A stretch of DNA of 64,000 nt from Glycomyces sp. L485. Its GTDB lineage: Bacteria > Actinomycetota > Actinomycetes > Mycobacteriales > Micromonosporaceae. Positions within the stretch are counted from its first letter, which is position 1; each line of letters opens with the position of its first letter. Position numbers and translations under genes: made by a program. The stretch is taken from positions 124,898 to 188,897 of the forward strand of contig NZ_JAKZEW010000002.1 in the NCBI RefSeq assembly GCF_022548875.1, given 5' to 3'. A model generated the notes under the pieces. That model made no database searches, was not told the origin of the DNA, and worked only from the letters and a program-made list of their open reading frames with translations. This document shows positions 33,365-43,970 of the stretch, one piece after another.

Positions 33365-34026
33365 TCGATGTGCTCGTAGTCGACGACGACTTCAGAGTCG
33401 CCGCCATCCACCGGGGCTTCGTGAAGCGGACCCCCGGTTTCCAGGTCGTCGGGACCGCCGCGAACGGCGAAGAGGCGCTGCGGGCCGCCGCCGAACTGCG
33501 GCCCGACCTGGTCCTGCTCGACCTGTACCTGCCCGACGCGTTCGGGCTCGACCTGGTCACCAAGCTGCGCGCCGAGGGGCACGACTGCGACATCATGGTG
33601 ATCACCGCGGCCCGCGAAGCCGACGCCGTGCGCGCCGCGGTCCGCAACGGCGCCGTCAGCTACCTGCTGAAACCCTTCGGCTTCAACGACTTCCGCGACC
33701 GCATGGAGCAATACGCCGCCCAGCGGGCGGGGCTGAAGGCCGCCGCGGTGCGCGACCAGGCCGATGTCGACAAGGTCTTCTCCCGCGCGACAGCGCCCGC
33801 GGTGAGCATGCCGAAGGGCTTCAGTCCGGAGACCGCCGCGTTGGTGGAGGCCGCGCTGCGCGAGGCAGACGGGTCGCTCTCGGCCGCCGAATGCGCCGAG
33901 CGCATCGGCGTCTCCCGGGTCAGCGCCCGCCGCTACCTGGAACACCTCACCGAGAGAGGCAAGGCCGAGGTCACCCTCAACTACTCGGGACGGGGCCGCC
34001 CGGAGCGCCGCTACCGCTGGCAGTGA
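33361..34026 (+). CDS. CitB/DctR-type response regulator
   Basis: 221-aa regulator. Receiver domain with Asp54 in LVLLDLYLPDAFGLDLV, acidic pocket VVDDD and Lys in YLLKPF. The C-terminal helix-turn-helix (SAAECAERIGVSRVSARRYL) resembles the CitB/DpiA group. It ends in RGRPERRYRW, typical of this group in actinobacteria. Probably activates the divergent tct operon. A strong terminator follows. Confidence 0.9.
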   Translation: MIDVLVVDDDFRVAAIHRGFVKRTPGFQVVGTAANGEEALRAAAELRPDLVLLDLYLPDAFGLDLVTKLRAEGHDCDIMVITAAREADAVRAAVRNGAVSYLLKPFGFNDFRDRMEQYAAQRAGLKAAAVRDQADVDKVFSRATAPAVSMPKGFSPETAALVEAALREADGSLSAAECAERIGVSRVSARRYLEHLTERGKAEVTLNYSGRGRPERRYRWQ

Positions 34027-34082
34027 CCGCGCCGCCTGCGGCGGGAAGCGGTAGGTGCGTCGGGGACCGACATCAGGCAAGA

Positions 34083-34117
34083 AATGAGGGACCATCAGCA
34101 TGATGGTCCCTCATTTT
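34083..34117 (+). terminator. Rho-independent terminator after the two-component operon
   Basis: A perfect 16-bp stem, AAATGAGGGACCATCA (34083–34098) with its complement at 34102–34117 and a GCA loop, followed by T-rich sequence (TTCTGTATGTCTGTTTC). The A/T ends would work in both directions, also serving the AbiE operon that ends at 34219. Confidence 0.88.
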
Positions 34118-34218
34118 CTGTATGTCTGTTTCTGTGGACCTGGCAACGACCTACTTGAACCCACTGACACTCCACTGGGGAATACGGATAGCCGTCGGAG
34201 CTGAAACGCTGCTCGGTT

Positions 34219-35118
34219 TCAGTGTGATTGCCACTGTTGCTCGGCGGCACTCCAGGTCCAACCGTTGACCGTGCCGCTGACGACGGGATCGGCGAAACCG
34301 GTCACGGCGTCCAAAAGCTCGCTGAACTGCTCCGGCAGTCGGCCGTCGAGCCGTTGCTTGCGCCGCCACGCCCGCCACCGCGCTTGCGCGATTCCGGCGA
34401 AACCGTCGAGGGCTTCGCTCAGTGGCGCGAGCAGCGCTTGGCGGTGGGCGGCGACGCGGCCGACTGCCTCGGCCAGTTCGACACCGTTGACATCATGGCG
34501 GCGGAAAAGCAGGTAGATGTCGGCGAAGTCGCGCCAGCGAGTGTTGGCGGTGCCGCGCTGGATCGCGGTGACGAGTTTCTCGGCGAACACCATAGTGAGC
34601 GGGTACCCGACGAGATCGATGTGTCCACCGAGCAGTCGCGGAAGGGGTACCGGCCGTGGTCCGGGCCAGACAGGGTCTCCGACATTGATGTCGACATGGA
34701 GCCGGAGCCTCGCAACCGAGAGGCGGGCGCTGAAGATGATCCGGACGCCACTGTAGGTCTCCTCGTCGCGGATCGTCTCAACCGCGACATCGTCGTAGTC
34801 GAAATCCAGCCCATCGTCGAGTTCGATGTCGGCAATGCCGAGAACGACGTCCCGGAGGTACGTCTCATCGCCCGGGATCCGCTGGCCCTGAAAATCGATG
34901 TCGCGGGTCGGACGGCGGGTGTCGAAGGCGGCCAGGAGCACGCCGCCTTTGAGGACCAGCCGGTCGGCGTGCTCGGAGACCGCCAAACGGGCGAGGAATC
35001 CTTCGAGCGCGTAAATCTGGAGCAGCTCATCGGTCGGCCGCCGGTCGCGGCGGGCGAGATTCTGCAGATCGAGATAGGCGCGGCCGGCTGTGGTCGCTCG
35101 GGTCGGTCGCTCGGTCAC
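34219..35118 (-). CDS. abiEii: AbiEii-type nucleotidyltransferase toxin
   Basis: 299-aa toxin of a type IV AbiE toxin–antitoxin module. DNA polymerase beta-like motifs: LVLKGGVLL, then RPTRDIDFQG (the Asp-x-Asp pair), with the family's EKLVTAIQRG and RDFADIYLL further on. Relatives transfer nucleotides to tRNA or other acceptors and cause growth arrest, giving abortive phage infection. GTG 35118 overlaps the antitoxin stop by four bases (GTGA), the usual coupling. Same strand and order (antitoxin first) as known AbiE operons. Confidence 0.9.
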   Translation of the reverse strand: MTERPTRATTAGRAYLDLQNLARRDRRPTDELLQIYALEGFLARLAVSEHADRLVLKGGVLLAAFDTRRPTRDIDFQGQRIPGDETYLRDVVLGIADIELDDGLDFDYDDVAVETIRDEETYSGVRIIFSARLSVARLRLHVDINVGDPVWPGPRPVPLPRLLGGHIDLVGYPLTMVFAEKLVTAIQRGTANTRWRDFADIYLLFRRHDVNGVELAEAVGRVAAHRQALLAPLSEALDGFAGIAQARWRAWRRKQRLDGRLPEQFSELLDAVTGFADPVVSGTVNGWTWSAAEQQWQSH

Positions 35119-35720
35119 AGCAGGATCTCCAAGGCGTTCTGCAGCGCGGGGCGCGCATTCGGGAAGTCGCGGGACATGGCAAGGATGGCGGCTGGGGATG
35201 ATCCAGGGCGACGCAGCCATCGTTTCAAGGCCTCGACAGCGAGTTCGTGACCTTCGAGGTGTCGGAGGCGAAATGCGTCGATGATGCTCCGCTCGGGTCC
35301 GTACAGACCGATCGTGGTCGCCTCATCGAGCTGCAGTTCGGTGCGGCCGACGGTGAAGGTTGCTGGATCGAAGGAATGCCAGGCGACCGGCGATTCGGTG
35401 ACGGGGCGGCGGTGGCCTCGCGGGACCGCCATGTCTATGACGGGCGGGATCTGGTCGGTCAGGTCATGGCGGCTCAGTGCCGAGACCAGGCAGATCGTGG
35501 CTTGCGGCGCCCGCTGGACGATCTCGTGGAGCTCAAGGTCCGCGGGGAGATCGGCATCGGCGATCCGGAACCGGCCACGCCCGATCGCCTCGATGAACCC
35601 TTGGTCTCGCAAGCGGTACAGGGTCGATTTCGCGACGCCCGCTTCAGTGGCCATACGGTAGGTGAAGACGGGAGGCAGCTCTTGCAGCCGCGCTCGGGCT
35701 TGTCCGCGATTCCCCTTCAT
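35115..35720 (-). CDS. abiEi: AbiEi-type antitoxin / transcriptional regulator
   Basis: 201-aa antitoxin from ATG 35720. An N-terminal winged helix (MATEAGVAKSTLYRLRDQGF, then IEAIGRGRFRIAD) binds the operon's promoter; the C-terminal domain (TIGLYGPERSIIDAFRLRHLEG) is the neutralising AbiEi part. An upstream ATG at 35744 is in frame but lies inside the inverted repeat that is the likely operator, so 35720 is preferred. No Shine–Dalgarno is visible before it. Confidence 0.88.
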   Translation of the reverse strand: MKGNRGQARARLQELPPVFTYRMATEAGVAKSTLYRLRDQGFIEAIGRGRFRIADADLPADLELHEIVQRAPQATICLVSALSRHDLTDQIPPVIDMAVPRGHRRPVTESPVAWHSFDPATFTVGRTELQLDEATTIGLYGPERSIIDAFRLRHLEGHELAVEALKRWLRRPGSSPAAILAMSRDFPNARPALQNALEILL

Positions 35721-35754
35721 GGGAATAAGTGTACACACATCCATAGCATGTGTA
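35721..35754 (-). promoter_or_regulatory. abiE promoter with inverted-repeat operator
   Basis: On the minus strand TCTACA – 17 bp – TACACT ends about seven bases before ATG 35720, predicting a leaderless transcript. An inverted repeat TACACA (35732–35737) / TGTGTA (35749–35754) spans the same promoter, matching the autoregulation by AbiEi seen in studied AbiE systems. Confidence 0.5.
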
Positions 35755-35817
35755 GACGATTACTCCCAACAGCGGCCAGCCCGGCGGGGCGATGGCAACC
35801 ATCAACATGATGACCGC

Positions 35818-35910
35818 TCTCGCGCCAGCACAGACCGCGCCGCCATCGTCGGCGACCACCAAGCAGGCGCAACCCGGAAGACGCTCGCGCAGAAGTACAG
35901 CATCAGTAGG
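35818..35910 (+). pseudogene. Helix-turn-helix relic of a recombinase/transposase-like protein
   Basis: In one plus-strand frame the segment reads STDRAAIVGDHQAGAT, then RKTLAQKYSIS. It closely resembles the HTH tail found in resolvase-type recombinases and related mobile-element proteins (AAIVxDYxAGAT…LAxKYxIS). Neither a start nor the rest of such a gene is present. It lies within 90 bp of the 3' end of tRNA-Ala. I infer a decayed mobile-element fragment; the match is short. Confidence 0.4.
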
Positions 35911-35997
35911 CACGCGAAAGCGGCACCTGCCCGGAGGCCGGTGCCGCTGACGTCGACGATATTCACATGGCCCTGGGTCCAAGACCAGGCCTTATTG

Positions 35998-36070
35998 TGG
36001 AGCCAAGGGGAATCGAACCCCTAACCTCCTGCTTGCAAAGCAGGTGCTCTGCCAATTGAGCTATAGCCCC
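35998..36070 (-). tRNA. tRNA-Ala (TGC)
   Basis: 73-nt cloverleaf on the minus strand. Acceptor GGGGCTA pairs with TGGCTCC, including the G3·U70 pair that identifies alanine tRNA; anticodon TGC in CCTGCTTTGCAAGCAGG; T-arm GGGGTTCGATTCCCC; discriminator A. CCA is not encoded. It follows tRNA-Ile in the usual actinobacterial gyrA-downstream pair. Confidence 0.97.
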
Positions 36071-36168
36071 GGTACCCCGTGAGGAGTGCTGCGAACAGTA
36101 CGAGTATCCCCGCCGCGCTCATCGCACCAGCGAGGATACCCGGAGCGCAGTGAGGTGGCTAACGCCTT

Positions 36169-36300
36169 CTAGCGCACTTCTTCCGCGGATGTGGTGGCCT
36201 CGTGCCACAGGGTGCGCTCGTCGTTGATGGACTTGACCTTCTTGGCCACTACGACGGCGACGGTCGCGACACCCGCGACGATCAAAAGTTTCTTCCACAT
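36169..36300 (-). CDS. DLW-39-type small membrane protein, 43 aa
   Basis: Very short gene between tRNA-Ala and tRNA-Ile. The product has one helix (KKLLIVAGVATVAVVVAKK) and the tail NDERTLWHEATTSAEEVR. Actinobacteria commonly carry a about 39-residue DLW-39 family protein at this spot, ending in a DLW-x-EAT motif; here the motif is TLWHEAT. Function unknown. ATG 36300 is preceded by a G-rich stretch that could serve as ribosome binding site. Confidence 0.75.
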   Translation of the reverse strand: MWKKLLIVAGVATVAVVVAKKVKSINDERTLWHEATTSAEEVR

Positions 36301-36542
36301 GAACCCAGGCCCCCTGCATCCAGAGCTTGCTCCGTACGGCGACGTCAGGATCGACATCGCGCGATGCCGTTCAGCATAGCGAACACCGCCTCGCTCGGAC
36401 TTGCGGCCAGCTTGCGGGAGGCGTCAAAGGGGTGATCCGGGCGTGTCGGATAGGTCGCGGTCGAGGTCGGGATGTCCAGGCCGAGGGCCGGATCAGATCC
36501 CAGATCTGTGATACCCGTCGCAAGACCGGCGGGATATGAAAA

Positions 36543-36565
36543 AACCCGCCGTCTCGCGGCGGGTT
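36543..36565 (-). terminator. Terminator of tRNA-Ile
   Basis: A 9-bp stem AACCCGCCG / CGGCGGGTT with a 5-nt loop is followed on the minus strand by a run of six T. It lies just downstream of tRNA-Ile and ends its transcript. The rest of 36301–36542 shows no gene. Confidence 0.9.
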
Positions 36566-36570
36566 ATCGG

Positions 36571-36644
36571 TGGGCGTACCAAGACTCGAACTTGGGACCT
36601 CAGAGTTATCAGCTCTGCGCTCTAACCACCTGAGCTATACGCCC
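36571..36644 (-). tRNA. tRNA-Ile (GAT)
   Basis: 74-nt cloverleaf on the minus strand. Acceptor GGGCGTA pairs with TACGCCC; anticodon GAT within CAGAGCTGATAACTCTG; T-arm CCAAGTTCGAGTCTTGG; discriminator A. CCA is not encoded. Confidence 0.97.
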
Positions 36645-36802
36645 TGATCAGGTGTCCTCGTCGCCTGTCCGGCAACGCTGAGAAAGGTTACCTCACCAGG
36701 CGAAGCGGTGTTGACTCGACCCCCGGCGGGAAGGGACCGGCGTCACTGGCCTCCTTCGCCTTCCGAGTCTACGGCCGTCCGGTCCCGTCGTCGAACGCGA
36801 AA

Positions 36803-36834
36803 CGGCCCGCGATCCCCATCGGGATCGCGGGCCG
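36803..36834. terminator. Terminator after the gyrB–gyrA–DUF3566 operon
   Basis: A perfect 14-bp stem, CGGCCCGCGATCCC (36803–36816) with GGGATCGCGGGCCG (36821–36834) and a 4-nt loop, 10 bases past the DUF3566 stop. Only a short T-run (TTT) follows on the minus strand. Confidence 0.85.
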
Positions 36835-36844
36835 CTCCTCGCGT

Positions 36845-37525
36845 TCAGTCGCGTTCGGCGAGGGTGACCTCGACGCCGCCGACCAGGTCGGCGCACACGT
36901 TGTAGATGAACGAGCCCAGCGTCGCCAGGGCGGTGAACAGCACCATGTTCACCACGCCGAGCAGGGCCGCGGCGCCGATGACGCCCTTTGCGGTGATCCG
37001 GATGCTCTCGGTGTCGACGCCGGCTTCGCCGTTGGTGCCCATGAGCATCGCCAGCATGTCGTTGACGGTGTCGAAGACGCCCATCGCGTCGAGCGCGATG
37101 TAGAGCACGGTGGTGGCGACGACCATGACGATGAACAGCACGATCGACACGGCGAAGGAGAACTTCATGACCGACCACGGGTCGATCCGCTTGAGCCGCA
37201 GCTTGGCGCGCCTAGGGCCGCGGGCCGCGGCCTGCGAGACGGCCGCCCTCGCGGCGCGGACCGCGTCGGCCACGCGCGCGGAGCTGGCTACGCCCGTGTT
37301 CGGTGCGGCGGGTGCGCCCTGCATCTGCGAGACCGCCTCGGGCGTGACCGGCGGCGGAGTCATCCCCGGCGGGCGGCGGATCGTCAGGGTCTTGTCCTGA
37401 TCCTCCGCGGACGGCTCCGACGACGGCGAGTCGCCGCCGTCCGCTTTCGACTCCTCGTCCGGATCAGGCGTGGCCTCGGCGTCCTCGCGCTCCGTCTCCG
37501 CAGCGGTAGCCTTCGCTTCCGTCAT
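36845..37525 (-). CDS. DUF3566 transmembrane protein
   Basis: 226-aa protein, found downstream of gyrA throughout actinobacteria (CwsA-neighbour/DUF3566 group). The N-terminal about 100 residues are acidic and low in complexity; then KLRLKRIDPWSVMKFSFAVS starts the DUF3566 domain, with two membrane helices around FSFAVSIVLFIVMVVATTVL and IGAAALLGVVNMVLFTALAT. The ATG follows the gyrA stop directly. Biological role not firmly known. Confidence 0.9.
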   Translation of the reverse strand: MTEAKATAAETEREDAEATPDPDEESKADGGDSPSSEPSAEDQDKTLTIRRPPGMTPPPVTPEAVSQMQGAPAAPNTGVASSARVADAVRAARAAVSQAAARGPRRAKLRLKRIDPWSVMKFSFAVSIVLFIVMVVATTVLYIALDAMGVFDTVNDMLAMLMGTNGEAGVDTESIRITAKGVIGAAALLGVVNMVLFTALATLGSFIYNVCADLVGGVEVTLAERD

Positions 37526-40024
37526 CTACTCGTCCTGCCCATCATCGGGTTCTTCGGCGCTCTTGGTGATGGCGAGCAGCGAGACCTCGTCGGGGAGGTC
37601 GATCAGTTTGACGCCCATGGTGTTGCGGTCCGTGGTCTTGCGGACCGGCTTGACCGGAGTCCTGATGACGCCTCCCTCCGAAGTGATCGCGAACAGCTCG
37701 TCGTCCGGCGTCACGGACAGCGCCCCCACCAAGTCGCCGCGTCGTTCCGTGATCTTCGCTGTCAGGACGCCCTTGCCCCCGCGGCCCTGCGGCGGGTATG
37801 CGTCGACCGGAGTCCGCTTCGCATATCCGCGGCTGGTTGCCACGAGGATGTCCATGTTATCGCGCAGCACGATCATCGTGAGCAGTTCGTCGTCTCCGAC
37901 GAAACGCATGCCGATCACACCGCTGGTGGCGCGGCCCATGGGACGCAGGGAATCGTCCGAGGCCTGGAAGCGGATCGCCTGGGCCTTACGGGAGACGAGC
38001 AGCAGGTCGTCGGCGGGATCGATGAGCGCCGCGCCGACGAGTTCGTCGCCGTCGCGCAGGTTGATGCCGACGATGCCGCCGGTGCGCGGCGAGTCGAAGT
38101 CGCCCAGGCGGCTCTTCTTGACCAGGCCGTTCCTTGTGGCCAGCACCAGGTGAGGGGCGGCGTCGTAGGACCCGAGCTGGATGACCTGGGCGATCGTCTC
38201 GTCAGGCTGGAAGGCCAGGACGTTCGCCACGTGCTGGCCGCGGGCGGTGCGGCTCGCCTCGGGCAGCTCGTAGGCCTTGGCTCGGTAGACGCGACCCTTG
38301 TTCGTGAAGAACAGGATCCAGTCGTGCGTGGTGCAGACGAAGAAGTGGCTGACGATGTCGTCCTGCTTCAGCTGCGCGCCCTGGACGCCCTTGCCGCCGC
38401 GCTTCTGCGAGCGGAAGGAATCGGTCTTGGTGCGCTTGACATAGCCACCGTGCGTGATGGTGACCACAATGTCTTCGCGGGCGATGAGGTCCTCCATGGA
38501 GACCTCGCCGGCGTCGGGCAGGATCTGCGTGCGCCGCTCGTCGCCCCAGCGCTGCACGACCGTCGCGAGCTCGTCGCGGACGATCGCCCTCTGGCGCTCG
38601 GGCTTGGCGAGGATGTCCTCGAAGTCGGCGATCTTGGTCTCGATCTCGACGAGCTCGTCGATGATCCGCTGGCGCTCCAGGGCGGCCAGGCGCCGCAGCT
38701 GCATGTCGAGGATCGCGGTGGCCTGGATCTCGTCGACGTCGAGGAGGCTCATCAGGCCGGACTTGGACTCCTCCGCCGAAGGCGAGCGCCGGATGAGCGC
38801 GATCGTCTCGTCGAGCAGGTCGAGGGCCTTGGCCAGACCACGCAGGATGTGGGCGCGCTCCTCGGCCTTGCGCAGCCGATACCGGGTGCGGCGGACGATG
38901 ACCTCGATCTGGTGGGCCACGTAGTAACGCACCATCTGCGCGATGTTCAGGGTGCGCGGCACCCCGTCGACCAGCGAGAGCATGTTGGCGCCGAACGTCT
39001 CCTGCAGCTGCGTGTGCTTGTACAGGTTGTTCAGCACGACCTTCGGGACGGCGTCGCGCTTGAGCACGATGACGATCCGCATGCCGGTGCGGCCGGAGGA
39101 CTCGTCGCGGATGTCGGCGATGCCGGTGAGCTTGCCGTCCTTGACCAGCTCGGCGATGCGCTCGGCGAGATTGTCCGGGTTGACCTGGTAGGGCAGCTCG
39201 GTGACGACGAGGCAGGCGCGGCCCTTGGAGTCCTCTTCGACCTCGACGACGGCGCGCATCTTGATCGAGCCGCGTCCGGTGCGGTAGGCGTCCTCGATGG
39301 CGGCGCGGCCGAGGACCGTCGCGCCGGTCGGGAAGTCGGGGCCGGTGACGATGCCGAGCAGGGCCTCCAGGGCCTCCTCCTCGGTGGCCTCGGGGTGGTC
39401 GAGGCACCAGTTGACGGCGGCGGCGATCTCGCGCAGGTTGTGCGGCGGGATCTTGGTGGCCATGCCGACCGCGATCCCTTCGGAGCCGTTGATGAGCAGG
39501 TTCGGGATCCGCGAGGGCAGGATCGTCGGCTCGGTGGTCTTGCCGTCGTAGTTCGGCTCGAACTCCACCGACTCCTCGTCGATGTCGCGCAGCATCTCCA
39601 TCGCGAGCGGGTCGAGCCGCGACTCGGTGTACCGCATCGCGGCGGCCGGGTCGTTGCCCGGGGATCCGAAGTTCCCCTGGCCGTCGATGAGCGGGTACCG
39701 CAGGCTCCAAGGCTGGGCCATGCGGACCAGGGAGTCGTAGATGGCCGAGTCGCCGTGCGGGTGGTACTGCCCCATGACGTCACCGATGACACGGGAGCAT
39801 TTGACGTAGCCCCGGTCGGAGCGGTAACCGCCGTCGTACATCCCGTAGAGGATCTTGCGGTGGACCGGCTTGAGGCCGTCGCGCACATCGGGCAGGGCGC
39901 GCCCGACGATGACGCTCATGGCGTAGTCGAGATAAGAGCGCGACATCTCCACTTCGATGCCGACCGGATCGATGCGGCCGTGGCCCTCCGGCAGTTCCAG
40001 CTGGTCTTGGTTGTTCTCAGGCAC
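37526..40024 (-). CDS. gyrA: DNA gyrase subunit A
   Basis: 832-aa subunit that cuts and rejoins DNA during supercoiling. Active-site Tyr132 in [10 protein letters not shown]; quinolone region [15 protein letters not shown] with Ser93 and Asp97, the wild-type residues at the two main resistance positions; GyrA box QKRGGKG. GTG 40024 was chosen because AAGGAAG lies five bases upstream; ATG 40075 is in frame but poorly supported. 63 bp separate it from gyrB. Confidence 0.95.
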   Translation of the reverse strand: MPENNQDQLELPEGHGRIDPVGIEVEMSRSYLDYAMSVIVGRALPDVRDGLKPVHRKILYGMYDGGYRSDRGYVKCSRVIGDVMGQYHPHGDSAIYDSLVRMAQPWSLRYPLIDGQGNFGSPGNDPAAAMRYTESRLDPLAMEMLRDIDEESVEFEPNYDGKTTEPTILPSRIPNLLINGSEGIAVGMATKIPPHNLREIAAAVNWCLDHPEATEEEALEALLGIVTGPDFPTGATVLGRAAIEDAYRTGRGSIKMRAVVEVEEDSKGRACLVVTELPYQVNPDNLAERIAELVKDGKLTGIADIRDESSGRTGMRIVIVLKRDAVPKVVLNNLYKHTQLQETFGANMLSLVDGVPRTLNIAQMVRYYVAHQIEVIVRRTRYRLRKAEERAHILRGLAKALDLLDETIALIRRSPSAEESKSGLMSLLDVDEIQATAILDMQLRRLAALERQRIIDELVEIETKIADFEDILAKPERQRAIVRDELATVVQRWGDERRTQILPDAGEVSMEDLIAREDIVVTITHGGYVKRTKTDSFRSQKRGGKGVQGAQLKQDDIVSHFFVCTTHDWILFFTNKGRVYRAKAYELPEASRTARGQHVANVLAFQPDETIAQVIQLGSYDAAPHLVLATRNGLVKKSRLGDFDSPRTGGIVGINLRDGDELVGAALIDPADDLLLVSRKAQAIRFQASDDSLRPMGRATSGVIGMRFVGDDELLTMIVLRDNMDILVATSRGYAKRTPVDAYPPQGRGGKGVLTAKITERRGDLVGALSVTPDDELFAITSEGGVIRTPVKPVRKTTDRNTMGVKLIDLPDEVSLLAITKSAEEPDDGQDE

Positions 40025-40087
40025 CAGTGCTTCCTTGCTCTGTAAGGCGGATCGTGGCGAGCTCCGCTCGCTCATCAAATGTCCAGG

Positions 40088-42046
<1,959 letters not shown>

Positions 42047-42320
42047 CGGCAACTCCTTCTGTCGTCGTTCACGGTCTGTGAGAAAGCTAATCCGTCGGTG
42101 TGACACTTTCGGCCGTCTCGGCCGCAGTGCCCCGCTCTGGGCGTCCCCAGCTCACCGGAGTCAAAGGGGAAGCGGTCGGAGCGCTGCGCCTCCGACCGCA
42201 TCACATGTCAAGTCTACTGCGGTCGCGCCCTGAGTTTCCTGTCTCTACGGCGTGATGTCGTCACAGTCGCATCCGGAGACGAGGACATGAACCCCCCTAC
42301 GGACCTAGGGGCGTATCGCT

Positions 42321-42770
42321 TCAGAACGTGTCACGAGAGCCATTAAATCGTACTCGCCTCGGACCGTACGAACGTGTCGGCTGTCTGGGCCCTACGATCT
42401 TCAATCGTTTGACTACGCCGGGCCCGAGCGCGGCGCCGATCTTCGCGTAGATCTGCGCCGAGAACAGGCGCAGCTGAGTGGCCCAGGCGGTGGACTCGGC
42501 GACGACCAGCAGCTCGCCGTCGACGAGCTGCTCGGGGCGGCAGTGGCCGGCGATCTCGGGGCCGACGATCTCGGTCCAGCGGCCGAACACCGAGGCGTTG
42601 GAGACCTTCCCGGTCCAGCCCTTCTTGCGCACGACCTGCCCCAGCAGCGAGCCGAGGGACTCGGGGTCGCGCTTGTCGGGCCCCGGCCCGGACCACTCCT
42701 TGCGGAATCGGGGGTCGTCGCTGCGGCCCCGCCTGCGGCGGGGCCGGTAGTCGTAGCCGCTAGAGGACAC
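42321..42770 (-). CDS. DUF721 (DciA-type) protein
   Basis: 149-aa protein between recF and gyrB, the usual actinobacterial place. The core KGWTGKVSNASVFGRWTEIV, then GPEIAGHCRPEQL and AQIYAKIGAALGPGVVKRLKI, is the DUF721/DciA fold. DciA proteins load or assist the DnaB helicase in bacteria lacking DnaC. GTG 42770 lies inside the end of recF (11-nt overlap) and has GGGGAGA six bases upstream. Confidence 0.9.
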   Translation of the reverse strand: MSSSGYDYRPRRRRGRSDDPRFRKEWSGPGPDKRDPESLGSLLGQVVRKKGWTGKVSNASVFGRWTEIVGPEIAGHCRPEQLVDGELLVVAESTAWATQLRLFSAQIYAKIGAALGPGVVKRLKIVGPRQPTRSYGPRRVRFNGSRDTF

Positions 42771-43896
42771 GTCGGATCTCCCCTTCCCAGACGTCGAACC
42801 GGGCGCCGGCGAGGCGATCGGGGACGTCGCCTGCGACGGCGCAGGTGATGAGGGTCTGCGGCGCGGCCTCGGCGTATTCGGCGAGGCGTTCGCGCCTGGT
42901 GGTGTCGAGCTCGGCGAACACATCGTCGAGGATCAGGATCGGGGCGGTGCCGTCGGCGCGCAGCAGTTCGAACGCGCCCAGGCGGAGCGCGAGCGCCACC
43001 GACCAGGTCTCGCCGTGGGAGGCGTAGCCCTTGACCGGCAGGTCCCCGAGGACGAGGTCGATGTCGTCGCGATGGGGCCCTACGAGGGTGGATCCGCGCT
43101 CGACCTCCTTGGCGCGCGAGCCGGCCAGCGCCGCCGAGAGCCGCGCGGTGAGCAGTTCGCGGTCGTCGGTGAGGTCGTCGCCGAGCTCGGAGGTGTAGGC
43201 GAGGGCGACCTCGCTGCGGCCGTCGGCGATGCGGGAGTGGGCCTTGGCGACGGGTTCGGCCAGGTCGGCGACGAGCGCGAGCCGTCCGGCGAGGAGCTCG
43301 GCGCCGTGCTCGGCGAGGTGGGCGTCCCAGGCGTCGAGGGTGGCCAGTTCGGCGCTGCCGGGTCCGCGGCCGCCGGTCTTCTTGGCGAGGTAGGCGGTGC
43401 GCAGGAGGGTGTTGCGCTGTTTGAGGACCCGCTCGTAGTCGGCCTTGACTCCGGCGAAGCGCGGGTAGCGCGAGCACAGGAGTTCGTCGAGGTAGCGGCG
43501 GCGCACGCTCGGTTCGCCGCGCACGAGCGCGAGGTCTTCGGGGGCGAAGGCGACGGCCTTGAGCGCCCCCAGGAGGTCGCGGGGGCGGGTCAGGGCGTTC
43601 TTGTTGAGGCGCGCTCGGTTGGACTTGCCGGGCACGATCGCGAGCTCGGCGAGGAGGCGGCGGGCGTCGTGGAGGATCTCGGCGCGGATGACGGCCTCCT
43701 CGGCGCCGACGCGCACGAGCGGGGCGTCGTTCGCGACCCGGTGCGAGCGCAGCGTCGCGAGGTAGACGAGCGACTCGACGAGGTTCGTCTTGCCGTGCCC
43801 GTTGGGGCCCACCAGAATCGAGGGCCCCTCGTCGAGCATTATCTGGGCGTGCGCGTAGGACCTGAAGTCGTTGAGTTGCAGCTGCCGTACTCGCAC
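42760..43896 (-). CDS. recF: DNA replication/repair protein RecF
   Basis: 378-aa SMC-like ATPase that loads RecA at gaps with RecO/RecR. Begins VRVRQLQLNDFRSYAHAQI; Walker A LVGPNGHGKTNLVES; signature region KGYASHGETWSVALALRLG; Walker B APILILDDVFAELDTTRRERL. The GTG start is the only one fitting the conserved N-terminus. Confidence 0.95.
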   Translation of the reverse strand: MRVRQLQLNDFRSYAHAQIMLDEGPSILVGPNGHGKTNLVESLVYLATLRSHRVANDAPLVRVGAEEAVIRAEILHDARRLLAELAIVPGKSNRARLNKNALTRPRDLLGALKAVAFAPEDLALVRGEPSVRRRYLDELLCSRYPRFAGVKADYERVLKQRNTLLRTAYLAKKTGGRGPGSAELATLDAWDAHLAEHGAELLAGRLALVADLAEPVAKAHSRIADGRSEVALAYTSELGDDLTDDRELLTARLSAALAGSRAKEVERGSTLVGPHRDDIDLVLGDLPVKGYASHGETWSVALALRLGAFELLRADGTAPILILDDVFAELDTTRRERLAEYAEAAPQTLITCAVAGDVPDRLAGARFDVWEGEIRRVL

Positions 43897-43970
43897 GCCT
43901 CTATTGTGCCGCCTTCGGACTACTCGGGGCGCACCGGATGCCGCGACCGCTTCGCGGCCCGCGCCCGCCG

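Noticed and set aside
34165-34190. GGGGAAT near 34171 as a possible attR copy of the tRNA-Ala 3' end
   Set aside because: Only seven bases match the tRNA end, well within chance.
40025-40075. Longer gyrA starting at ATG 40075
   Set aside because: The added N-terminus is not family-like and the GTG at 40024 has a far better ribosome binding site.
42047-42320. TTGACA at about 42206–42211 as the gyrB −35
   Set aside because: No acceptable −10 lies 16–18 bp downstream on the gyrB strand, so a promoter call would be guesswork.
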